Shown: piece by piece, positions 1-9,176 of the stretch
Layout: each line of letters starts with the position of its first letter
How positions within the stretch are numbered: the first letter of the stretch is position 1
Assembly (NCBI RefSeq): GCF_947179165.1
Contig: NC_077241.1
Coordinates: 30,995,246 to 31,059,245, forward strand
Length of the DNA stretch: 64,000 bases
Reading direction: 5' to 3'
Source: Solanum dulcamara
Lineage: Eukaryota > Streptophyta > Magnoliopsida > Solanales > Solanaceae
The notes under the pieces: generated by a model
What the model saw: only the letters and a program-made list of their open reading frames with translations
What the model was told of the DNA's origin: nothing
The model's database searches: none
Program-made: the position numbers and the translations under genes

Positions 1-24
1 GGCTTACGGGGTTGGGTCGTGACA
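1..24 (+). repeat. 3' end of the family A(+) 5' LTR
   Basis: Bases 1-24 match 6963-6986, the end of the 3' LTR, apart from a few substitutions. They end in TGACA directly before the primer site. The rest of this LTR lies outside the window. Confidence 0.9.
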
Positions 25-28
25 GAAG

Positions 29-40
29 TGGTATCAGAGC
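29..40 (+). other. Primer binding site, initiator Met tRNA type
   Basis: TGGTATCAGAGC is complementary to the 3' end of plant initiator methionine tRNA, the usual primer of Ty3/gypsy chromoviruses. It lies four bases after the LTR end, and the sequence is perfect here. Confidence 0.95.
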
Positions 41-391
41 AGTTCGTCCTTGGATTGTCTGCAGACCGGGTCTAGTAGAGTCTTGGTTATCGATATGTTG
101 CGCGCCACATCTATAAACAGGAAGCTATAGGACATTTAGGATGTTACCTTTCTTCTACATCTGAGATCGTGCTATAGATCCGAGTCATAGGAAAATTCCT
201 TATACTAACCTTGGATCTTAACAGAAGAAAGTAATTGACGACATGGAAAGTTATGAAGCATGCAGGTAAGTAAAGTAAAGTAAAGCCACGGAAGATATCC
301 GTCGGGTAAGGTATTGAAAAAATAAAGTTGAAACTTAAAAGGAAAGCAGACAGAAAGTGCAACAGAGGCAGTTTGTATTGGGACATATGAG

Positions 392-545
392 GTAAGCCCA
401 GTATTTTTATATTATTGTCGATGTTAAAAGCCCTGTGTGGCTGCGATATGAGATGACATTGAAAGCCCTGTACGGCTGTGATATGATATGTATATATATA
501 TATATGTTGGCCCTGTGAGGCATTGTTGGTATTTTCTGTATGCAG
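392..545 (+). other. Putative leader intron in family A(+)
   Basis: A GAG|GTAAGCC donor at 391/392 and a TGCAG|GT acceptor at 545/546 bound a 154-base stretch. It contains three copies of a short 'ccctgtGnGGc' word and a TA run. The second family A copy has the same donor (GAG|GTAAGT) and acceptor (TGCAG|GT) on the - strand at 8642-8758, although the sequence between them differs in length. Conservation of both splice sites in two diverged copies supports splicing of the leader RNA. No transcript evidence is available. Confidence 0.45.
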
Positions 546-699
546 GTTTTGGGATAAGTAAAAAATGTAGAGGAAACTCTGCCGAAATTTTCCTAGGACA
601 AGGAAAAGGAAATGAAGCATAGATTTTTGAGATGTCCGAGAAATTGATACCAAATACCCCTACTGTGTTTAACTAAAGTTGTAAGATGTATCCTTCAGG

Positions 700-2090
700 T
701 CGTCGACAAGGGGCACCTTTTTTACCTGAAGAATTTTATTTCGGATGAACAAAAGCTTATTTAAGTAGTAAAGTTCAGATTACGGTAACTCCAGCCGTAT
801 TTGTATTGTAGGAATATAAACAAAGGGCTCAGAATGAAGGATAGGATGTCCCGCGAATGAGTTTCACTCTTTTGAAAAAAATATACCAAGCCTTCAACTC
901 CTAATTGTAAATTAGACGAGTTGTTCATAACTCGAGGATAAACTCAAAAGGAGACCAGGTAGGTCAAGTACTAAAAGAAGTACTGTGATGTTTAAGAGGC
1001 TTCGATTTCTTCCAACAATGATTGGGAAATGATTTATGATATCCGTTTATTGTTCTCCACCGACTAATTGGGGAAATAGCTTCGAACAGAAGCACCATAA
1101 AGAGTTGTTAGGAACTGAATGCGAATATGTATTAAAAGGGGGATATGTAAGTATGAATTGAACAGTGTGATACGAGTATGCAGGGATAAAATGGAACCAC
1201 TAGTCAGACGCACATAGTACGCATTGACTAAGTTAACGGCCTGTGTTGAGAACGCAGTAACAACATGGGGCTTACGATACAAAACAATAACGCATGTACA
1301 CAACGTCGCCCCAAAAATAGTGGAACTCTTAAGGGACAAGGATGGAAAACTTAAGGAACAAATGACGCAACTTTTATTCGCCCCAAGAAGCAAAGGATAT
1401 AGGTTGGGACAAAACCACTACTTCGAGAAAACCTGGAATAGTTGTCGTCAGAATGCTAGCACTACCTAATGGAAATTGGAACGACTACAAGTACAAACAG
1501 AGGAAAGTACGAGTACCCTCTAAAGGGGGGAAGTTAATGAGAAAATGGAAAAGTAAGGTGAAGGCAATCGAGATGGGAATATATTTGAGAGGGATGTCTA
1601 AACTTCAATAACATGTCTGGCCGAACTAAGTTAGAAAGGTCCGGAAGCCGCTAATAATTGGATAGAAGCCAAAATGCTACATAAGGCAGCGATAAGAAGT
1701 TGTGACGAGACCTTGAACAACATAACCCTAGAAGGTGGCTGCGTATAGAAACAAAAGAGTGTAACCATGAAAGGATATCAAATAATTCAAGAGACACTAC
1801 AAAGGAGAATGACAGCATGCTAGACCAAAAGCCAAAACGTTGGTCATAGAGTTAGTCGCAAATGATATTGCGAAAGATAAATAACCAAAGGAAAAGGAAT
1901 AGAAAGCCTCCTGTGGTAGTAAATGAGGAGAACAGAAAGTGAATGGAGGATAGTGGAGCTAAAGGTCTACGTCGACACTGGATGCAAGATAACAGACGAA
2001 AGGACAGGGCAAAACATAAAGACTCGTGAGACAACGCTGAGGTAAAGATGGAGCTAAGTTGAGTGCCCACACCTCATGGAAAAGGTTACA
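700..2090 (+). other. Family A(+) internal region with no recognisable coding content
   Basis: This stretch follows the leader where gag would be expected, but no zinc knuckle, capsid-like or protease motif is visible in any frame. The first 300 bases align with the leader of the minus-strand A copy. A purine tract at 1523-1534 (CTAAAGGGGGG) also has a counterpart in that copy at 7327-7337. Confidence 0.5.
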
Positions 2091-2094
2091 ATGA

Positions 2095-2208
2095 AACGCG
2101 ACATGAAGACTTCCCAGGGAGGTCACCCATCCCAATGTTACTCACGCCCCAGCACGCTTAACTTCAAAATTCTAATGGAACTTAATGCATTAGTGCTGGT
2201 GTGATCGC
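2095..2208 (-). pseudogene. 5S rRNA-derived segment
   Basis: Read on the - strand, this segment follows plant 5S ribosomal RNA over almost its whole length. It starts GCGATCACACCAGCACTAAT and ends near the 5S 3' end. By eye about 80 percent of positions agree with the plant 5S consensus. The internal promoter is well kept: the A box region (AGTTAAGCGTGCT) is intact apart from one change after it, and the C box region (GGATGGGTGACCTCC) is intact with one extra C following. The middle loop region has diverged most. No T-run terminator follows at 2094 and below. It lies antisense inside the family A(+) element. It could be a captured 5S copy, a 5S-derived SINE or a chimeric pseudogene. It is not Cassandra, whose 5S lies in short LTRs. 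Confidence 0.85.
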
Positions 2209-3009
2209 GCGAGATGGAGGAATCTAAACTAGTGACGGAGAAACGATATGAGATTATGTACCCAGAGTATTATAAGATACGTTAAGGAAATTGTAACAAG
2301 GGCTTAAGCAAACCAAGAAGGATTAGCTAATTGCTAATTGACGACGCAGTCGAATGCCACAGCTCTTCAACATAGAGCTAGTTAATGAGAGGGAAATCAC
2401 AGAATGTCTATATGGGCCAGTGGTCGAGGGAATTTCGACACCACTTGGTAGCCAACTCTGAGGGCGAAAAAGCAGGACCCAAAATATCGAATGCCAGTTA
2501 AAGTTCTGAAAAGAGTCGAGAAGGACTATACTAGGCTAACGGTTCCCAAATTATCAATGTCATTATGAACCTATTTTGTACTCTGTAAGAGTAGGATGCT
2601 ATATGGGTTATTGTGAGTAGGCTAACGAATCAGCTCATTTGCTTCTAAGAAAGACCACCTATGCCGCTAGAACTAGGTGAAGTTATATGACAAGGAAGTA
2701 GTAAGGTTCCGTGAGGTTTCCTCTTCTAATATCCCAGATAAAGGGACTTCAATTATAATTAACGCCTTGAGATCAGTCAAAGAAGAGATCAGGAGCACAG
2801 ACAGGTCTTAGTACCACATTTTCCTTCGAGCTGCTGAATAGACTTAGCATACTATCAGACGCTAGAAGATATGTCATGAGCTGGTGTTGTTAACTTCAAA
2901 AATAGTTGGGATGATTATCTATCACTTATCATGTTGCCTATAATAATAACTACTACTCCCGTATCCCAATTGCCCCGTACAAGATTGGTAGAGCAAGACA
3001 TGTAAGTCC
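2209..3009 (+). other. Family A(+) internal region, no recognisable content
   Basis: About 800 bases between the 5S-derived segment and the integrase remnant. All frames are short and no retroviral motif is visible. It is presumably decayed pol or spacer sequence. Confidence 0.4.
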
Positions 3010-3560
3010 CCTATTAGATGGGTCAATGTTAGAAAAACTAAGCTAAAAAGGCCCCAACATGATTAAGCAAGCTATTGACTAACGACCCAGAATTAGGAGA
3101 AATGATATACAGATAATCAACGTCGACATTCAGAGTTCAAATTGATGATTGGATGTTCATAACAGAGTCACCCAAAAAAAGGAACTTAACCCAAAATATA
3201 TTAGACGGTATCAAGTTACTCATAAGGTGGGCAACATGGCGGGTAAGTTGAGCTTACCACCTCATTTGGAAACTATACGCTCAGCCCATCAGGTAAGAAT
3301 GCTTTGCAAGGGTACTGACGAGTCACCCATGGTATATTCCATGGATGAAATACCGTGAGGTAAAACCTATCGCCCTCTTAGATCGGCAAACTGGAAGATT
3401 GTAGACTAAAGACGTTCCTTCTATTAAGATACAGTGAAAAAAAACCAAAACCAGAAAGAGGGTAACCGGGGAAACTAAAGAGAACATGAAACACAAGTAT
3501 TCACACCTGTAACCGATGTCTACAGGTAACTCAAACTCTTGGACACTCATATGTTAATAA
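3010..3560 (+). pseudogene. Integrase C-terminal and chromodomain-like remnant, family A(+)
   Basis: Integrase is the retrotransposon enzyme that joins element DNA to the host genome. Only its tail survives here. Around 3149-3358 a frame reads LNPKYIRRYQVTHKVG, then LSLPPHLETI, then HQVRML, which is the conserved C-terminal layout of Tekay/Del integrases (sheet, 'LPP', 'FHVSML'). A frameshift near 3180 separates this from an upstream piece containing DDWMF. Downstream, DRQTGRL and TKDVPSIK follow the linker into the chromodomain-like tail, interrupted by stops from 3408 on. The catalytic core and everything upstream are missing. The tail identifies family A as a chromovirus-type gypsy derivative. 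Confidence 0.75.
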
Positions 3561-3641
3561 TATAGGTGGAAATGTATGTGATAGCCTAAAGGAAAGGAAC
3601 CCCTCTATAATTTATATAAAGTCTTAAAGGAAGTTGCATTT

Positions 3642-3661
3642 AACATTCGGGGACGAATGTT
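3642..3661 (+). other. Stem-loop just upstream of the polypurine tract
   Basis: AACATTCG and CGAATGTT form a perfect 8-bp stem around a GGGA loop, ending two bases before the polypurine tract. Families B (51041-51058) and C (30380-30393) have a stem-loop in the same place with different stem sequence. Confidence 0.6.
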
Positions 3662-3663
3662 CT

Positions 3664-3677
3664 AAAGGGGGGAAGGA
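3664..3677 (+). other. Polypurine tract of family A(+)
   Basis: AAAGGGGGGAAGGA directly precedes the 3' LTR start at 3678. This is the plus-strand DNA primer site of reverse transcription. Confidence 0.9.
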
Positions 3678-6600
3678 TGTTACACCCCACATCTTTGAAC
3701 TCGGAAGGTTCCTTAAGTTACTTAGAAGCTAGTATGTGACCCACTTAAGTTACGACCTTATTGAACGACTCTAAGGAAGGGAGAATGTGATACCCCATAG
3801 TAGAGAAGGTTGGAGATGAAGTCATAAGAATCCAAAAGGAATTGGAGGCCATGTAATGAGTCGTAGGACTCGATTTACCTACGTAAGATACTAACTTGGA
3901 AGTTTTTCCTACTTAAGCTATTGGAGTACACACCAAGCTTGCGTAGCATGGGTTACATATGCTCTTAAAATAAGATGATATTACAAACCTACGAGAGAGA
4001 GCAAAAACTAGTTTCCGAACTTACAAAAGTGAAGCAAGCAGGTGATAGGCAAGCACCTCAAGCAAGCAGGTGACTCACCTTCCTGCTTGGGGGGTGGACC
4101 TTGCTGCCACGTGGCGGCGCGTGATAGGCCGCAGAGCCTAGGTGGCGTCCTAGGGGCTGCCACGTGTCACCCTAAGGGGCTTCCATGTGGAACCTTATTA
4201 AAAGGTGGATATATACATATTAATGACTCTTAAGTCATTTAGATTCAAAAAATCAAGCAAAGAATAGAGAAAAAAACATGAGAGAAGAGGCAGCCATGGT
4301 TGGAGAAGTTTAAGGTAAGTTCCTTGATTTTTCTTCCGTGAATTAATTAGCTACGGTGTTCCTCAAGCATGTGAAAATGTATATATGTATATATATGTAT
4401 ATTATGATGACTAAGAAGTCATTTCTTCAGCTGTACACTTGGAAAAAATTGGACAGAAACGTGAGACGAAGAAGAGAGGAGGGCTACGGCCTAGGGGCTG
4501 CCAAGGTACGCCTCCGAGCTTCACTCTATAAATAAATTATCTAAGGTGTACTACGATGAATTTAGGGTTATAATAACATAAATTTACTGCTTGGGTCAGC
4601 GAGGAAGTCGCACAAACAGCCCGCTCAATTTCAGCGCATTTGAAGAAGTTTCGAGTTGCGATTTGACAATTTTGGCCAATTTCGGGTAAGGTAAGGCTTC
4701 TCCTTTAAATTTGGACTTTATGGTGTTATTATAGGGTGTATTAAACACCTTTTGGTCTGCTGTAAGTTGTGTAAAAGTCTTAAAAAGTTTGACGTTCGGA
4801 ATAAACTAAATTGAAGTCGCTATAGTTGAATTGTTGTCAAAATAAAGTGTTGTTCTTGTGAGGTGCTGATGCAGGTGTGTGGATTGTGGTTTCAGGGTCT
4901 AAATAGGTTATAAATGAGGTGGGGGAGCTTCTGGTTTCATCCATACCACCCCCGCTTCATACGGTTAAAGGTTTTGCCAAATGGAAATTAGAAACCCTAT
5001 TTTGATATCGTATTTCTGGAACAACTCGTTCGGAGTTTATGTTGTATATTGTCGATGTGAATTGTTTCAGGTTGTATTTGTTGGTTGGATGTAGATCTTA
5101 GGGACCTAATTGGAAATTTGTATGGGGCAAATTATAGGGGAGGTGCTGCCCAATTTTCGTTAACGCCTTAACAAACTAAAGAACTAGTCGAGGAAACGAC
5201 TAAGGAAATAGATTCCATGAATACTAAGGTGTAACCTAAGATAGTGAAAAGCTAAGAGTAGTTGATATTTGTATTAATTTCATTTTTAATAGGTTCAGAG
5301 GAAGACGAAACGAGCAGGATAAAAGGTAACTCCCAAGAGGTATGTAAAGCTTTCTCCTGGCATGTTTTGGTATAAGCACGTACAGTTATCTTTCTTTCCT
5401 TTTGGCAAGTCTTAGCCTTAAGTGAATTGTATGTGCAATGTGTAAATAATTCCATTCCCACAACTCCAGGTATGCCCCATAATCCCTAACTGCAGTTAAG
5501 TGTTGACACCCCTACAAGGATTGAGTATTGCCTGTTAAGGCTTCTACGTGCTAAAAAGTAGTGTATGGGAAACTATGTTTCCCTTCTCTTGATATGTATT
5601 TGGTACGAAAGTGAAATTGGAATGCCATAATGGCTCACTGATCCCCATAATGGGTTGGATATGAAATATGTGTATGAAGGTCATCTGAAAGAAATTACAG
5701 ACTACATAGAGCTTATTCTCTTTCTTCTCTTGGGCATGTCTCTGTTTAGCTATAAGTTAAGTGTAATCTAAACTCCGGGGTAACTCCATTCTTAAATATT
5801 TCTTATTTGCTTTTGAACATCGAACTTTGATAGTGGTCGAATTATTTCCCTGGAAACTTGTATATATTAAAGAAGGACCAAATGTATAGGCTCCAAGTCT
5901 TAAAGACTATACGAGATTAAGTGTTTTTTATCCCATAAATGATTTGGACCTACGTTAATACATGTCTAGGTTCCTGAGATTACTTTTGAGACAGCCCATA
6001 ATGGTATTTAGAGGACACTCGAGATGACTACACCGTTACTCGCGTCCTCAAACAAAAACTTAACTTTTTAATTTGGTCGAGTCTCTGATAATGATTTAAA
6101 TTGCATATAGTTACTAACGACTCTACTTGTGTATACTATAACACTTCTTTCACCGAGTCCCAGGCCGGGTACGTTGTCGTGCACAATTCACTACATTGTT
6201 CACCGAGCCCCTCACTAGAGGGTCGGGTACGTATGTATATATATGATGATGTGTTGTAATAAGGTGGTGATGGCATCGGGCCTATGACGGTCCTACAGAT
6301 GTGATTCACCAGACCCCTGAAAGGGCCGGCTATATTGTATAAATTGAGCATGCATGCTTTTCTGATTCACAAAGTACAGGTATATGTCTTCGATTTGATA
6401 ATTTGTTCCCCTGCTTCTCTATTTCGAATATACATCCAGTGTATTATGTGACATTTTACATACTCAGTACATATGTCGTACTGACCCCCTTTCTCGGGGG
6501 GCTGCGTTCATGCCCACAGGTACAGATACAGATTTTGGGAGTCCGTTAGCTTAGGATTCCATGCAGCTCAGCTGGAAGAGGCTCCATTGTATCGGGGCCT

Positions 6601-6986
6601 AGTTTTTGATACTGTCCACTGATGTATAAAATTGTTTTGTCCATTCGGGGATACGGCAGGGGCTCTATCCCGCCATATGTTGTCATCAATATTTTTAGAA
6701 GTCTGCAGACATGTATATGTGGGTTGTGTATATCAGTTTGATTCAACTGGGTCTACATGATATATGATATATGTAATTATGTTATGGCAGTTATGTCGGC
6801 TTGCATGCCCTGTCATGTTGTGATACAAACGAAAAGGTCTACAGATTTATGAAAATGTTATCGCCTAGTGGGGCTTTGTTACATGATATTGTTTATTTAT
6901 AGTTCAATGTGACCACAGTTGATAGATATGTGTACGGGGGGTCCAGGTCGGACCCCAGTCGCGGACTACGGGGTTGGGTCGTGACA
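3678..6986 (+). repeat. Family A(+) 3' LTR, 3.3 kb
   Basis: It starts TGTTACACCCC and ends GTCGTGACA. The first 150 bases align with the start of the minus-strand A LTRs at 7279 and 12332, and the last 25 bases align with 1-24. It contains a TATA-like box near 4208, two G-boxes upstream of it, conserved AG|GTAAG donor-like sites near 4313 and 4693, and a CCCCC/GGGGG inverted repeat at 6485-6502. No reading frame in it looks real. Confidence 0.9.
4106..4218 (+). promoter_or_regulatory. Likely U3 promoter of family A LTR: two G-boxes and a TATA-like box
   Basis: GCCACGTGGC at 4106-4115 is a perfect palindromic G-box, and a second CACGTG lies at 4161-4166. The TATA-like GATATATACAT is at 4208-4218. 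In the minus-strand copy the TATA-like box (11800-11811) and one CCACGTGTCA (11827-11836) are kept, while the palindrome is mutated to GCCATGTGGC near 11914. G-boxes bind bZIP and bHLH factors in plants; regulation by light or abscisic acid is inference. Confidence 0.5.
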
Positions 6987-7279
6987 TTATGAACCTCTAT
7001 AATCCTTGTTACTTAAGCTCAACATGTACTCAAGTAGATTTGTTATGTAAGACATCCAATTTGGTATCTTACGCAAGTAGATCGAGTCCTACGACTCATT
7101 AATTGGCCTCCAACTCCCTTCCAATCCTTATAACTCTATTTCCAACCTTCACTACTATGGGGCATCACATCCTCACTTCCTTAGAGTTATTTGATAATAT
7201 TAGAATTAATATTGATAACATGGAGCCTTTCAAGAAGCTTAAGAAAGCATTCTGAAGCACAAAGGTACAAAGTATAACA
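6987..7279 (-). repeat. Truncated 3' LTR of family A(-)
   Basis: On the - strand it starts at 7279 (TGTTATAC) and follows the family A LTR start for 293 bases, including the shared stretch GAGTCGTAGGACTCGAT. It is cut at the junction with A(+). Confidence 0.8.
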
Positions 7280-9160
7280 TAATGTCAGTTAATTTCATCT
7301 TACGCTAGTATTTCTCTTATCCACTTCCCCCCTTTAGGGTATATATTTATGTCATTGTCTGCCTACTTTCAACTTTCCAAATGCATATGAGTCTTTTCCA
7401 ACGTATTTGGTATGCCTATGCTTTTGGTTACCTATGTACGATACCTTAACACACTCATAAGGTGCTGACCTAGTCTAATTATTGGTACTCGAGTCACATA
7501 GCAATTTATTTCAAGCCACCTTCTATTTATCCCAATCAATAGTCAGCTCGTGTGTTTAGTTGTTTCAGATTCTCCATTCGGGAGCACTTATGTTCCGACG
7601 ACACGTGTCTTAAGCTTTGTCATAACGTTGTATTTATCCCAGTGGATACCACTTGTTCCTTTAGTAAATTCGCAATGCATCAGTTGTTTTACAAATCTAC
7701 TTTCCTTATTTGTTAAGGATCTTACTATTTTTCACAATGGAGTCACGTATACTCCTTACCTTTTTATGCCTCATGAGCTTTTATCTTTGTCATGTACCTG
7801 ATGCTGACTTTTAATCTTACTTAAAACCATATTAAATTTGTTCTAATAGTGGCCTTGTCTTATCACCTTTTCATCGCACTATACCTTCAGTTCATAGCTG
7901 TCTATTTCCCTTCTTGTCCAATACCCATACTTAATTAATCACGTCTTTCTTGAGTGCTTCCTTTCTAGGCTTTACTTATCCCCATAATGATCCCCGTTAT
8001 ATTTACATCATACCATGTTCGCATTCAATCTCATAGTATAACACTTCTTAACCTCTTTCATAATTTCTATTATGGGTTAATTACACTAAAGAGGTAAATG
8101 TTCTTGGCATTTGTCTAAATCATCCCCTAGTATCACAAGCCCTTCTAAATTAATTTAGCATTTTATCACTAACCCCTGACCTTGAATAGCCCATGAATTT
8201 ATGTTTTCCGTTCACAAGTTATACCTCTAATTAATAGGCGGAGAACTAGTAAAATGTTGCCATAAAACATTCTTCAACCACCGCCCAAAGGGAACTAGAA
8301 TACAATAAGCATCACAGTACTTTTTAGCACTTGGCTCACATGGTCTCCCTCTAGGCTTATTCTTGAGTCGCGAACAAATTATCAAGTTCACAACTAGGGG
8401 TTGAGGGCTTTGTACTTTTTCACAGAAATGAAACTCAACTGTTGGACATCTTGTCCTTCAACATGAGCTTTTTCCAAGGCAAAAATACAGTTGGAAAATA
8501 TCTTGGTTCCGTTCAAATGAATTCTGAACTTTGTTGCTCATATAGGCTTTGTCCGAAATAAAACTCCTATCTCATTTTCTTTTTGTTGTTTCCTGGAAAA
8601 AATTGGGCAGAGTTTCCTCTGTATTTCTGACTATCTCAAACCTGCATGCAGAAAATGCCAACAAGGCTTCACAGGGCCAACATATATATTTATATCATAT
8701 TATATTGCAGCCACATAGGGCGCCCAATATCAACAACAGTATAAAATAATGGACTTACCTCGTATGTCCAACTCGAACTACGTCTATTAGACTTTCTGTC
8801 TATATTTCCTTTCAATTTTCAACTTTATCTACTTTTTCCTTTTAATTTTCGACTTTACCTATCAATCGTATTTCAACACCTTTCCTGGAACATATATTTC
8901 ATGCCTTGGCTTACCTGTATGCTTTATAACTTCCACTATCGTTAGTCACTTTCTTCTATCGATGTTGTCCTTTTGCTGAAATCAGAGGTTAGAACAAGGA
9001 ATTTCACTTCCTATGACTTGGTTCTATCGCACGATCTGAGATATGAAAGAAAGGTAACATCCTAAATGTCTTGTAGCCTCCTTTTTATAAATGTAGCACA
9101 CACCACATCGATAAACAAGACTCTACTACACACGGTCTGTAGACACTCTAAGGAAGAACT
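7280..9160 (-). other. Family A(-) internal region without coding potential
   Basis: It aligns in sense with the first 1.5 kb of the A(+) interior. A purine tract (CTAAAGGGGGGAAG on the - strand, 7324-7337) lies about 45 bases before the LTR. The frames are short and no protein motif is recognisable. The putative intron is at 8642-8758. Confidence 0.6.
8642..8758 (-). other. Putative leader intron in family A(-)
   Basis: On the - strand the donor GAG|GTAAGTCC lies at 8759/8758 and the acceptor TGCAG|GT at 8642. Both match the A(+) copy at 392-545, although this intron is shorter (117 against 154 bases). Confidence 0.45.
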
Positions 9161-9172
9161 GCTCTAATACCA
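9161..9172 (-). other. Primer binding site of family A(-)
   Basis: TGGTATTAGAGC on the - strand matches the initiator Met tRNA primer site with one change. It lies four bases from the LTR end at 9177. Confidence 0.9.
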
Positions 9173-9176
9173 ATTC

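Larger units (their letters stand above)
1..6986 (+). mobile_element. Family A LTR retrotransposon, Tekay/Del-like, non-autonomous, 5' LTR cut by window edge
   Basis: The element runs from the last 24 bases of its 5' LTR (ending GGGTCGTGACA) through a 3.65 kb internal region to a full 3' LTR at 3678-6986 that ends with the same bases. A primer site lies at 29-40 and a polypurine tract at 3664-3677. The interior is much shorter than a complete gypsy interior (normally 5-6 kb), and I see no gag or reverse transcriptase, only an integrase C-terminal remnant near its 3' end. It therefore looks like a large non-autonomous derivative. It abuts a second family A copy on the opposite strand at 6986/6987, probably by insertion into that copy's 3' LTR. 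The matching target duplication would lie left of the window. Confidence 0.85.

Noticed and set aside
29..40. tRNA-like match
   Set aside because: It is a primer binding site (12 bases), not a tRNA gene; the same applies at 9161, 15239, 18679, 53970 and 62694. No tRNA gene was recognised.
486..506. TA microsatellite as a regulatory element
   Set aside because: It is a simple dinucleotide run inside the putative intron, too common to be informative.
144..653. 169-codon open frame on the - strand
   Set aside because: It lies antisense over the family A leader and intron, has no recognisable motif, and the other A copy has no matching frame.
2095..2208. Functional 5S rRNA gene
   Set aside because: About a fifth of positions differ, the C box is followed by an insertion, no T-run terminator follows and it is a single copy, so it is a derived sequence.
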